A stretch of DNA of 64,000 bases, from the NCBI RefSeq assembly GCF_001557875.1, contig NZ_LNRF01000001.1:806001-870000 (forward strand), in the 5' to 3' direction. Position 1 is the stretch's first letter. Each line of letters starts with the position of its first letter. The translations under genes were made by a program, and so were the position numbers. Shown piece by piece: positions 16,318 to 25,235 of this stretch. The notes beneath the pieces were generated by a model that was not told the DNA's origin, did no database searches, and worked only from the letters and a program-made list of their open reading frames with translations. This DNA is from Vibrio splendidus (GTDB lineage: Bacteria > Pseudomonadota > Gammaproteobacteria > Enterobacterales > Vibrionaceae).

Positions 16318-18315
16318 ATGAATAAAACAGTACTGGCTATCGCTATTGGACTTGTTCCACATATTGCACTGGCTGATTATGACTCGATTAACAACTACCA
16401 AGGAAAGCCAGCAACGCCGCATACGATTGAAGCTAATAAAGCGTTTGCTGAGAACCTACCTTGGAACGATACAACGGCATTTGATCGTCAAACTCGTGGT
16501 TTGATCGCTGAACTCACTGGTGATGCTGCAATTGTTCGTGACGAATTTCCACATTACGCAGATATGTCTGTAGATGAGATTCCAAATACGGTTAACCCGT
16601 CTTTGTTCCGCCAAGGTATGGTTAACTATGAAGCCAATGGTTTATACAAAGTTCGTGATGGTATCTGGCAAGTACGTGGTGCAGACATCACTAACATGAC
16701 TATCTACCGCACTGATAATGGTTACTTAATTCATGACCCTCTGTTAACAGAAGCAGCGGGTGCGGCGGCATGGGAATTTGCAAAAGCGAACTTACCAAAA
16801 GTCAACGGTGAACATAAAATTACCGGTGTCATATACTCGCACTCACACCAAGATCATTTTGGTGGATCTCGCGGAATTATTGATGAGTCATTTGACGGCC
16901 CAATCATCGCCCCAGATGGTTTCATGGAAGCGATTGCTGCTGAAGCGATGGTTGGCGGGAATGCAATGAGTCGACGAGCGCAATATCAATACGGTTCGAC
17001 ACTACCAGCATCTGAGACAGGTATTGTTGATAACGCACTGGGTCTTTCTCACTCGCACGGTGCGGTAACGTTAGTTCCTCATACTGTTGAGATCAATGAA
17101 CGTGAAGAGTGGCACAATGTTGATGGCCTTGATATTTTGTTCATCAACATGCCTGATGCGGAAGCACCCTCTGAGCACATCCACTGGATCCCAGAGTACA
17201 AAGCGCTGCACACGGCAGAGCTAACGTACGACGGCCAACATAATATCTACACGTTCCGTGGCGCTAAGATACGTGATGCTTTGGTATGGTCTAAGTACCT
17301 ACATGAAATGAAAATGCGCTTTGCTGATGAAGCCGAAGTTCTACACCAAGCACACAGTGCGCCAGTATGGAATGACAACGGTACTGAGATTTCTGAGTAC
17401 CTAACACTTCAACGTGATAACTACGGTTTCCTACATAACCAGACAATGCGTCTTGCAAACCAAGGTGTAACAGTTAACGATATGGGACGTGAAATCGAGA
17501 AGATCATTCCAGAAGTTCAGCAGCAAACTTGGTATTCACGTGGTTACCATGGCTCATATAGCCATAACGCTCGCGCAATCATGAACCTATATTTAGGTTA
17601 CTTAGACTTAAACCCAACAACGATCAATCCGCTGCAAACGATCGACAAGTCTTGTGTTTATGTTGAAGCTGCAGGTGCTGAGACATTAACCCAAGCCGGT
17701 AAGGCGCACTTCGAAGCGGGCCGTTACCAAGAGGCATCACAACTGTTGAATGATGTTCTTCAATGTGACCATAGCAATGAACCTGTTCGTGAAATGCTAG
17801 CAGATACATGGGAGCAGCAAGGTTACCAGTCTGAGACAATGGCATGGCGTAACTCGTACCTACAAGGTGCGTATGAGCTTCGTACTGGCATTATTGGTGA
17901 GACAATTAAGATGGCATCAGTTGATATCATTGCCAATACACCAACGACAGGTTTCTTAGACTTCCTGTCTGTATCGATGAACGGTCCTAAAGCGATTGAA
18001 CTTGGCCTTGATTTCAGCCTAACCATTGTTCACCCAGATGTGAAAGAGAACTTCTACGCGGAAGTAAGCAACGGTAACTTAACGGCTATTCAAACAGATT
18101 CAATAGAAAAAGCGGACACTAGTTTATACCTACACAAAGCAGACATGACTCGAATTATATCTGGAGAGACAACGCTGCAGGCTCTATTTGAATCTGGCCA
18201 AGCAGGTATCAAAGGAGACGTAGAGTCGTTCCAGAAGATGGCAACATCAATCGACAAGTTCACACCAGACTTTGATATTGTGCCAATGCCAATGCCAATG
18301 CCAATGAACAAGTAG
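16318..18315 (+). CDS. Exported alkylsulfatase, SdsA1-like metallo-beta-lactamase fold
   Basis: Hydrolyses alkyl sulfate esters (SDS-like) to alcohol and sulfate using two zinc ions. The 665-aa protein has a signal peptide (1-19, ending ALA), an MBL domain with the zinc motif H175-S-H177-Q-D179-H180-FGG, an alkylsulfatase dimerisation region and a C-terminal SCP2-like domain, the SdsA1 order and size. Starts at ATG 16318 after GAGGAAACG; an upstream in-frame ATG at 16297 lacks a signal. The C-terminus is a short PM repeat coded by four CCAATG units. It belongs to a different sulfatase class from the two formylglycine enzymes nearby and needs no maturase. Confidence 0.9.
   Translation: MNKTVLAIAIGLVPHIALADYDSINNYQGKPATPHTIEANKAFAENLPWNDTTAFDRQTRGLIAELTGDAAIVRDEFPHYADMSVDEIPNTVNPSLFRQGMVNYEANGLYKVRDGIWQVRGADITNMTIYRTDNGYLIHDPLLTEAAGAAAWEFAKANLPKVNGEHKITGVIYSHSHQDHFGGSRGIIDESFDGPIIAPDGFMEAIAAEAMVGGNAMSRRAQYQYGSTLPASETGIVDNALGLSHSHGAVTLVPHTVEINEREEWHNVDGLDILFINMPDAEAPSEHIHWIPEYKALHTAELTYDGQHNIYTFRGAKIRDALVWSKYLHEMKMRFADEAEVLHQAHSAPVWNDNGTEISEYLTLQRDNYGFLHNQTMRLANQGVTVNDMGREIEKIIPEVQQQTWYSRGYHGSYSHNARAIMNLYLGYLDLNPTTINPLQTIDKSCVYVEAAGAETLTQAGKAHFEAGRYQEASQLLNDVLQCDHSNEPVREMLADTWEQQGYQSETMAWRNSYLQGAYELRTGIIGETIKMASVDIIANTPTTGFLDFLSVSMNGPKAIELGLDFSLTIVHPDVKENFYAEVSNGNLTAIQTDSIEKADTSLYLHKADMTRIISGETTLQALFESGQAGIKGDVESFQKMATSIDKFTPDFDIVPMPMPMPMNK
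18283..18306 (+). repeat. Hexanucleotide tandem repeat CCAATG x4
   Basis: Four exact CCAATG units encode the Pro-Met tail of the alkylsulfatase. Copy changes would stay in frame and only alter tail length. Confidence 0.9.
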
Positions 18316-18386
18316 CTCTATAAGTAGATGTTTATGGTGCTGTGATAGCTTGTAAAGATTAGTTTTAATTGAGTGAAATACTATTC

Positions 18387-18415
18387 AAAAGCGAACCTAT
18401 ATGGTTCGCTTTTTT
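18387..18415 (+). terminator. Terminator of alkylsulfatase
   Basis: AAAAGCGAACC, TATAT, GGTTCGCTTTTTT. Confidence 0.9.
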
Positions 18416-18559
18416 ACTAAATATCTCTATTCATGATATCGAGTAAAACCAATTAAAATGACAAAAGGTGAGAAATTGTTTTATAGCGTGGATTGTCAAT
18501 AAACGGTGGCTAAAAAAGCCTTATAAAGGCTGCATTACTAATAAATAAGGAATGCAGTG

Positions 18560-18730
18560 ATGAGTTTTTATCTTAAGTTGTTCGTTGTCGCAATAATTGG
18601 ATCACTATTAAGTTTTTTTGTTTTCCTAGAGTTATCTACCTTTGTTTTTGCACCGGAGATGGAGCATGAGTACCCCATCGGTAGTTTTGAAGTCCAAGCA
18701 TTTTTTGATCAGCATTGGCATTCCTTATAG
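18560..18730 (+). CDS. Small single-helix membrane protein (56 aa)
   Basis: Short gene with AAGGA 8 bases before ATG. The product begins MSFYLKLFVVAIIGSLLSFF, one transmembrane helix of about 25 residues, followed by a polar, His- and Glu-containing tail that ends QHWHSL. I do not recognise a family. It lies alone between the alkylsulfatase terminator and the amidohydrolase gene. The ribosome-binding site and the clean membrane-helix composition support a real gene. Confidence 0.6.
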   Translation: MSFYLKLFVVAIIGSLLSFFVFLELSTFVFAPEMEHEYPIGSFEVQAFFDQHWHSL

Positions 18731-18888
18731 TTAAAAATCCATATAAATCATCATCTTTATCTTTTTTTATATCGCTATTTTATTTCATCATTTTATTTCA
18801 TTTTAAAATTCTCGAAACGAAATGCAGGTTAAGGCAAGTTGAAGAGGAACAAAAATTACAATGAACCCTACACATTTGGAGTTTAACT

Positions 18889-20625
18889 ATGACAATTAAA
18901 ACAGCTCTTAAGCCTGGTATTCAATACAACGCAGAAACCGTACTTTACACGGGCAACTTTATTACTATGAATGAAGAGCTTCCAAAGGCAGCGGCTACCG
19001 TTGTACAAGATGGAAAGATACTATTCACAGGTACCAAAGATCAGGCTGAAACATTTTTAACCGATAAGAACTTAGAATATCGTTTAGATTCGCAGTTCGA
19101 AGGTAAAACAATTGTTCCAGGCTTCATTGAAGCGCATATGCATCCACTGCTTGCTGCACTGTTTACTGGTATGTTCGAATATGGCGGACAATACGACCGT
19201 CTCGGTGTAGAAGGTAAGTTACTAAAGGGTTGTGCAACGGGTGAAACATTAAAAGCGCACCTAAAAGAGCTTAAACAAGAACACGACAAGGCAGGAAAAA
19301 CGGGAGAGTGGATCAATCTGTGGGGGCTAGATCCATTATTGATGACAGATGGCACTGTTGTGAACCGTGATTTCTTAGATTCAGTGATTGATGACTCTCC
19401 AGTATTCTTCATGCACGCAAGCTGTCACCTTGCAGGGCTAAATACATTAGCACTTGAAAAGTCGGGTTTTAGCTTGGACGACAACCCTGAATTTGTATTG
19501 CGTGAAAATGGTCGCTTAACGGGTGATATTGCGGAAATGAAAGACATCTACCGTGCACTCAATGTTGGTGCATTTAACTATGGTTCAGACCCTGCGGTTA
19601 TCGGAAAGACGTTAGTAGATTACGCGAATATTGCGCATTCGCTGGGTGTAACGACCGTATCAGATTGCGGAATGGGTTTGCCTTCAAATCCATACCCACT
19701 GTATCAAGCATTGAGCAAAAACCCTGCGTTTAAATTGCGTATTACGGCTTACCCTTTGATTGGTCCGTTTAACTTGGAAGATGTACATACGATGAAGCAA
19801 GACGATACCGACAGACTTTGCATTGGTAGCGTCAAGTATGTGAACACAGACGGCTCTATTCAGGGCTTTACGGCTAATTTATTAGAAGGTCAAAGCTACT
19901 ACAATGGTAAACCAAGTACTTCACTAACGCGTGATGTTGAAGAAATCTACGAATCGGTATTACCGTTTCATAAAGCAGGTTACAACATCTCTTTCCACTG
20001 TAATGGCAACGGAACAACAGAAACGTTACTGAATCTTATTGAGCGTATGCAGAAAGATACGCCAATGCCAGAGGCTCGTCACTGTCTAGAGCACAACCAA
20101 ATGGTGACAGACGATCAAATGGATAGAATGGTTGAATTAGGTGTTTGTCACAACCTGTTTGGTACTCACATTCCAGTCTGGGGAGATGTACACGCTACAC
20201 AAACTGTAGGGCCTGAGTTCGTTAAACGATTGAACCCATTCCAAACTTCTGCAAAGAAAGGTATTCCGTTCTCTATTCACTGTGACGATGGCGTAACTCA
20301 GGTTAATCCGTTGTTTATGATGTGGGGCGCTATGAACCGTAAGTGTATTTTCTCTGGCAATGTATACGGTGAAGAGGAGTGTTTAACTGCGGAACAAGCT
20401 CTTCATGCGGTTACACTAGGGGCTGCTTACCTTATGGGGCATGAAGACAGCAAGGGCTCTATATGTGCAGGAAAGCTAGCTGATTTTGCAGTTCTGGATG
20501 CCAATCCTCTAGAGGTGCCTAAGCTAGAAATTAAAGACATTCGTGTGCATGCAACAATGCTAGGTGGTGATGTCACCGTACACCAGAATGCAACAACGTC
20601 AGTGAAAGAACCAGAAATGGCTTAA
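18889..20625 (+). CDS. Amidohydrolase, YtcJ-like (amidohydrolase_3)
   Basis: 578-aa cytoplasmic metal-dependent hydrolase. An N-terminal beta-sandwich piece (ETVLYTGNFITMNE, GKTIVPGFIEAHMHP with the HxH metal motif) is followed by a TIM-barrel with further metal-site candidates (SFHCNGNG, EHNQMV, SIHCDDG) and a C-terminal sandwich (GKLADFAVLDANPLE). This is the layout of YtcJ-like exoenzymes and amidases of unknown substrate. No signal peptide. Starts after TTTGGAG. A role in processing organic products near the alkylsulfatase is possible but not shown. Confidence 0.83.
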   Translation: MTIKTALKPGIQYNAETVLYTGNFITMNEELPKAAATVVQDGKILFTGTKDQAETFLTDKNLEYRLDSQFEGKTIVPGFIEAHMHPLLAALFTGMFEYGGQYDRLGVEGKLLKGCATGETLKAHLKELKQEHDKAGKTGEWINLWGLDPLLMTDGTVVNRDFLDSVIDDSPVFFMHASCHLAGLNTLALEKSGFSLDDNPEFVLRENGRLTGDIAEMKDIYRALNVGAFNYGSDPAVIGKTLVDYANIAHSLGVTTVSDCGMGLPSNPYPLYQALSKNPAFKLRITAYPLIGPFNLEDVHTMKQDDTDRLCIGSVKYVNTDGSIQGFTANLLEGQSYYNGKPSTSLTRDVEEIYESVLPFHKAGYNISFHCNGNGTTETLLNLIERMQKDTPMPEARHCLEHNQMVTDDQMDRMVELGVCHNLFGTHIPVWGDVHATQTVGPEFVKRLNPFQTSAKKGIPFSIHCDDGVTQVNPLFMMWGAMNRKCIFSGNVYGEEECLTAEQALHAVTLGAAYLMGHEDSKGSICAGKLADFAVLDANPLEVPKLEIKDIRVHATMLGGDVTVHQNATTSVKEPEMA

Positions 20626-20653
20626 TCATAAAAATAGACTTTCACACCAACTC

Positions 20654-20679
20654 AAAGAGCACGTAAGTGCTCTTTTTTT
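20654..20679 (+). terminator. Terminator of amidohydrolase
   Basis: AAAGAGCAC, GTAA, GTGCTCTTTTTTT. Confidence 0.9.
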
Positions 20680-20832
20680 GTATATGTAGAAAGTCATAAT
20701 TCATCAGAACCCAATAGGGTAGTTGGCATATTCAAGAGCGCTGCGAGCGTTGTTTCTCTATGCCCGCGAGCTGACTAGATTCAATATATTCTGGAGTAAG
20801 TGTTCAGAGATCAAGTATCCCCATAATTGCTA

Positions 20833-20867
20833 CCTATAACCTATAACCTATAACCTATAACCTATAA
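20833..20867. repeat. Tandem heptamer CCTATAA x5
   Basis: Five exact head-to-tail copies of CCTATAA, a pure microsatellite in intergenic DNA. Confidence 0.95.
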
Positions 20868-21067
20868 CTCACTAACGATGGTTACGGCTGAAGTGAATTA
20901 TTTCTAAAACTTAAGTCGGTAGAGGTCACGCTAGATAGCGATTAAGTTAGGCTCTCGAAAAAGGCCTGGAAGTGTACGGAATTTGTTGACCACGAAAGTG
21001 AGACCGGAATATTTTCGAGTAGGCGTTGTCATGTATAGTGTTGGTGATAGTCGGGAGCGACAGTGAC

Positions 21068-21093
21068 CGCGATAATGATATGCCATTATCGCG
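21068..21093. repeat. Palindrome CGCGATAATG-N6-CATTATCGCG
   Basis: Perfect 10-bp arms. It could be the hairpin ending the minus-strand MFS unit. Its core GATAATG...CATTATC recalls Fur-box arms, but the spacing is one base off and no promoter is expected here. Confidence 0.6.
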
Positions 21094-21225
21094 ATTCAGT
21101 ATGATAGGTTTGGTAGTGCTAGTTTGGTGGAAAAAATAGGAAAGAAGTGGCTAACTAAAAATATCAGGTTTTGTATTTGTTTTCCGGAATCACTGAATAG
21201 TGTGAAGAAGGCCAACGCATTATGG

Positions 21226-22884
21226 TTAACCTTCTACTAAGGGACTCTTAGAGCGCCTAGCTTCTCCAGACTCGGGAATAAGCCTTTGTTGAGGATTGTC
21301 TATTCGGGAGCTGACATACCCTCCCAGAAGTGCAATGAACACCAAAATTATCATCGCCAAGTTAAACCCAAAAGCCCGTGCTTTAGCATTTTCTTTGAGT
21401 AGATAGTTAGTTTGATGCTTATCGAGTTGATAGCGCTCAATAAGGTTTTTTACCCTGCTGTCGTCAATATAAGGAACATGAGACAATTGCTTTAAATCAG
21501 AGACAAAGGCGCTCGGATAATAAGTAATGATCTCATTGTTAGAACGAATAGTGTGGTCCATTGCCCCCTGATTTAAGCCACCAAACAAGCTGATACCCAA
21601 CACCAAGCCGATGTTTCGAACCGTAGCTTGCAAGCCGCCTGACTGTTCTGCGTCTCTTTCTCCCAAAGCGCTCGTAATGATAACTGGGCATTGGGAAGCC
21701 AATATGCCCATTGCAGCGCCTAGTAACGCCATCCCAAAATAAAATGACATCAATATTTGCTGATTTTGGCTAGATAGGATGAGCGTTAAACCTGCGATAA
21801 ACATCGTTGTGAAGGCGAACTGACAGAGCTTTTTGGGTGATTGTGTTTTAAAAATGATTGGGGTTGCCACTGAGAAAACAATCATGCAGGCCGAGAATAG
21901 AAGAATGATACTGCCAGAGTGAGCTGAAGAGAGTGATATTGCTACTTGCAAATAAGTGACAATGACAAAGCTGCTGCCCCCCAACGCAATGTACATTAAT
22001 GAAAGGATGATGAATCCTATTCTAGAAGCACTATTTTTAAACCAGCTTAATGGCAATAAAGCAAAGCCGTGTTGTTTTTCAAACCGAATTTGTTGCACTA
22101 CAAACAGTGTAAATAGGAAACCACCAACGCCTAATAGAAATAACGCAGGGCTCATAGGAAGAACGAAACTCAACCAGCTCGGGAAATCTGCACCATTTAA
22201 AATAGTAAGAACACCCCAATAAGGCATTTTAATTAGCCCTAGAAAAATAGCGACAGTGCTCACTGCGCCAAGCAATGCACCGACAAAATCAAACTTGGTT
22301 GGTCTGTTAGTATGAATTGGACGTATGCCAAAAATTGCAGTCACTAAGCTAGACAGGTAACAAGTTGCGATAATAATAAAAGGCCAATACCAATCTGTAT
22401 TATCGTGTAGCCAGCCACTTAGTAGCGGGATAATAGCTGCTGCGAGTCCCGTTGCTGCCGCCATTAGTCCGAAGCCTATAGCACGATTTTTGCCTGGGAA
22501 GTGCGCGACCACAAGCGCGAGAACGGCTGGAAGTATTAAAGCTGAAGCAATACCTGTAAGTGGACGGACGACAAGGGAAATGGTGGTTATGTCATCAATG
22601 GCGATAAATCCCATCGTGGATATAAAACCAAGGCTTGTACCAAGAATGAGCAATCTTCGCCAACCGATAATTAAACCGAAAATACTGGCCGAGAGCATGA
22701 ATGCAGCGCCAACAAGAGGCTGAACACTGCTTAGAAGTTGGATGTTGGAAATGTCGGTTTGGAAGACATTAACTAGAGCCGAAGTGGAAATAGAAAGGTT
22801 AGCCACATCGGCAGATAGCGTAAACTGAGCTAAGCAGAGCGCGATGAGTAACCAAGTTGTTTTACTGTCATTCGTCTTATCCAT
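21226..22884 (-). CDS. MFS transporter, DHA2-like, copy 1
   Basis: 552-aa inner-membrane protein with about 14 predicted helices, the size and topology of DHA2 (EmrB/QacA-type) drug:proton antiporters. GWRRLLILG between helices 2 and 3 is the MFS loop motif A region. Clear paralogue of the gene just upstream (shared NLSIST/GLAIST, IIGWxR, SQxxVIxTSALxEREAxQSGGxQATxRNxG). An extracytoplasmic stretch near residues 460-500 precedes the last helix. Likely exports hydrophobic or bile-like compounds; substrate not predictable. No periplasmic adaptor gene is adjacent. Confidence 0.84.
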   Translation of the reverse strand: MDKTNDSKTTWLLIALCLAQFTLSADVANLSISTSALVNVFQTDISNIQLLSSVQPLVGAAFMLSASIFGLIIGWRRLLILGTSLGFISTMGFIAIDDITTISLVVRPLTGIASALILPAVLALVVAHFPGKNRAIGFGLMAAATGLAAAIIPLLSGWLHDNTDWYWPFIIIATCYLSSLVTAIFGIRPIHTNRPTKFDFVGALLGAVSTVAIFLGLIKMPYWGVLTILNGADFPSWLSFVLPMSPALFLLGVGGFLFTLFVVQQIRFEKQHGFALLPLSWFKNSASRIGFIILSLMYIALGGSSFVIVTYLQVAISLSSAHSGSIILLFSACMIVFSVATPIIFKTQSPKKLCQFAFTTMFIAGLTLILSSQNQQILMSFYFGMALLGAAMGILASQCPVIITSALGERDAEQSGGLQATVRNIGLVLGISLFGGLNQGAMDHTIRSNNEIITYYPSAFVSDLKQLSHVPYIDDSRVKNLIERYQLDKHQTNYLLKENAKARAFGFNLAMIILVFIALLGGYVSSRIDNPQQRLIPESGEARRSKSPLVEG

Positions 22885-22928
22885 AAAAACTCACTAGGTG
22901 GTGGAAATTGGGTGTTGTGAAACGAATA

Positions 22929-22951
22929 AAGCCCCGGCAGTGCCGAGGCTT
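22929..22951 (-). terminator. Hairpin after MFS copy 2
   Basis: AAGCCTCGGC / GCCGGGGCTT stem between the two MFS genes, followed on the minus strand by only a short T run. Likely a partial terminator giving less read-through into copy 1. Confidence 0.55.
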
Positions 22952-22957
22952 GAAACG

Positions 22958-24583
22958 TTACTCTTCGCTCTTCATCAATGAGCGTTGGGGAAGTTTAGAA
23001 CACAGTGCCAATCCACCAAGCATCAATCCAATCAAAGTAAATAGCGCGTAATGAACTGACTGTAAGCGAGACTCCGCCATTACCTCAATCACAATTCGTT
23101 GCTCTTCTTTGTCTGCAATCAAATTTTCCATAAGGTCAATAGCCATGGCATTTGATACAAATGGTAATGAAGGTTGCTCAATAATGATTTGTTTCGTCTG
23201 TGCTGATAATGCTTCATGTTCAGCGACATTTGATTTAATTGCACCAGTCAAAGAGAACAGCATTACTGAACCTAGAATAGCCACTCCAAATGCTTGTCCA
23301 ACATTACGAGACGTTGCTTGAATCCCCCCAGATTGCTGAGCTTCACGTTCACTTAGTGCTGAGGTCACAACGATAGATGCTTGAGAAGCCAACAGGCCAG
23401 CACCTGTACCAAAGATAGTTAAAGAAATGTATTGCCAGAAAGTAATACCATCAGCGGTGAAGCCCAAGAACATTAGAGCTGTGCCCGTAGCTGCAATAAC
23501 AAAGCCAAGCTGGCAGATACGTTGGCAGGTTAGGTGAGATAGCTTCGCAGGAGCGCCAAGCGAACCAATCATCATACCAAGTGCGAAGGCACATAGAGCC
23601 ATACCAGAAGAAAATGCACTCATACCGGCAACGAGCTGCATGTAAGAAACATTGATAAATCCAGTTGCACCGAACAGTAGGAAAATCGTCGCACAAAGCA
23701 CTAGGCCAACAACAACTTGTGGATTCTTAACATAAGAAGAAGGAAGTAGTGGGGTACCGCCTTGTTCTTCAAAACGACGTTCCCAAACCATAAGTATTTT
23801 AAGAAGTGCTGCACCTACTAGTACTGTTGGAATCGCTGGAGAGATACCCAGAATACTGAAGTCAGTTAGAGGTTTGATTAAACCCCATTCAGAAATTTTA
23901 AGTAAACCAGTCACAAAACAAAGAAGGCCAATACCCGCAAGTACGATACCCAAAGTATCTAGCTTACCTTTAAAAGGGCTTGACTCAAGGGTTGGCAATT
24001 TCATGCTACCGAACATTACGAATAGACAGTAGATACCTAGACCACAAAAAGCGACCTGGAAACTAGCGACATCCAAAATAAAACCAAATAGCAAAGGAGT
24101 AACAGCACTTGCTAGACCTACTAGGGCTGCAATCGCAGAGAATGCGATCGCTTGATCTTTGCCTTTATAGATACCTGCAACGTTTGCGAGTACCGCTGGG
24201 ATAAGTAAACAAGCGCCTAAACCTGAACCCACACGAGCACCATAGTTTAAGACTTCCATGTTTGGAGCGAATGCTGCAGCAAATGAACCAACAGCAAGCA
24301 TACCTGCCCCGATGACCATCTGGCGTTTCCAACCAATAATCAGACCGATGAGACCACCAGCGATCATGCCTGCGCCAGCAATAAGCGGGTACATTGCATT
24401 GGCCATTTGAATTTGTGGCATACTTGCACCGTGAAGTGCAATAAGTGCCTCAGTAGAGATAGCTAACCCAGAGTTGTCAGCCATCGTTGAGAACTGAGCT
24501 GCAAGAAGGACAATCAAAGGAAACCATTTGGCTAACCCTGATTTTTCTTCCGGAGTAGGGAGTGTAGATGCGGATACCGTCAT
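22958..24583 (-). CDS. MFS transporter, DHA2-like, copy 2
   Basis: 541-aa, about 14-helix transporter of the same subfamily as copy 1, which follows it 73 bases downstream on the same strand. GWKRQMVIG marks loop motif A; SQASIVVTSALSEREAQQSGG is the shared late motif. Starts at ATG 24583 with AAAGGT upstream. Two tandem divergent paralogues next to a VtrA/VtrC-like sensor pair suggest export or tolerance of a compound that the sensor perceives; this is inference from position. Confidence 0.84.
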   Translation of the reverse strand: MTVSASTLPTPEEKSGLAKWFPLIVLLAAQFSTMADNSGLAISTEALIALHGASMPQIQMANAMYPLIAGAGMIAGGLIGLIIGWKRQMVIGAGMLAVGSFAAAFAPNMEVLNYGARVGSGLGACLLIPAVLANVAGIYKGKDQAIAFSAIAALVGLASAVTPLLFGFILDVASFQVAFCGLGIYCLFVMFGSMKLPTLESSPFKGKLDTLGIVLAGIGLLCFVTGLLKISEWGLIKPLTDFSILGISPAIPTVLVGAALLKILMVWERRFEEQGGTPLLPSSYVKNPQVVVGLVLCATIFLLFGATGFINVSYMQLVAGMSAFSSGMALCAFALGMMIGSLGAPAKLSHLTCQRICQLGFVIAATGTALMFLGFTADGITFWQYISLTIFGTGAGLLASQASIVVTSALSEREAQQSGGIQATSRNVGQAFGVAILGSVMLFSLTGAIKSNVAEHEALSAQTKQIIIEQPSLPFVSNAMAIDLMENLIADKEEQRIVIEVMAESRLQSVHYALFTLIGLMLGGLALCSKLPQRSLMKSEE

Positions 24584-24752
24584 TGTAGATACCTTTAAGT
24601 TGAAGAGCGAAAGCTCAAGTCGTTATAGTTATGAAATAATCTTCATCACCATTTAACCCTGTGAGTGCACTTACTCTCCAACCAAAAAAAGTATCTTTAG
24701 AAGAAAAAAAATTGTATTTGTAAATTGAGGTGTAAAAAAAAGTAAATCCCGA

Positions 24753-25235
24753 CTAACTATCTGATTTAATATTTAAAATATAAGAAACACCTAAGCCTGT
24801 ACTTTGTTCTACGTCAATAAATATTCGACCTTCATCTAGGTGCCAAGCGTGTACTCGAATCAGATTACCGCCTGTTGGTATATCAATATTAGTATTTTCA
24901 ATAAAGGCATCTAATCCACGAACCACTCTCTTCTCTACATCGAAGTCAGAACTCACATGTTCGAAGCGTCTTAGTATTAAAGTGACATCATAGGTGAAGT
25001 TAAATTCGTTGTATTGATTGTTTATTGAAAGTCGAACTTTATTATTCTCAATTAGCATCAGTGCGTTGCTATCGATTTTTGCATTATCAATATAGATAGA
25101 ACCTTTGCCTTGCCATGCTCCTTCATTGAGACGCAAGGGGTTATTCAAGTATTGGTAAACGTAGGTACCTAGTACGGCAGAAATCAATATGATAACAGTC
25201 AGAGAAAAAAAGATTAAAATTCGATTTTTTTGCAT
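24753..25235 (-). CDS. VtrC/ToxS-like periplasmic partner of the sensor
   Basis: 160-aa protein with one N-terminal membrane helix (about 5-28) and a periplasmic domain rich in beta strands. Size (VtrC is about 160 aa), topology, and a 22-base overlap with the preceding ToxR-like gene fit the ToxS/TcpH/VtrC group, whose members form a lipocalin-like barrel with the regulator's periplasmic tail and sense bile salts or similar lipids. Sequence similarity to either ToxS or VtrC is too low for me to assert by eye; the call rests on architecture and gene order. Confidence 0.62.
   Translation of the reverse strand: MQKNRILIFFSLTVIILISAVLGTYVYQYLNNPLRLNEGAWQGKGSIYIDNAKIDSNALMLIENNKVRLSINNQYNEFNFTYDVTLILRRFEHVSSDFDVEKRVVRGLDAFIENTNIDIPTGGNLIRVHAWHLDEGRIFIDVEQSTGLGVSYILNIKSDS

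Larger units (their letters stand above)
20680..21225. other. Gene-free region between convergent transcription units
   Basis: About 545 bases with no credible ORF. It holds a tandem heptamer repeat (20833-20867) and a 10-bp-arm palindrome (21068-21093), both listed separately. The rest shows nothing I can name. Confidence 0.5.

Noticed and set aside
20833..20867. Telomere-like or CRISPR repeat
   Set aside because: Direct heptamers without spacers; a plain microsatellite.
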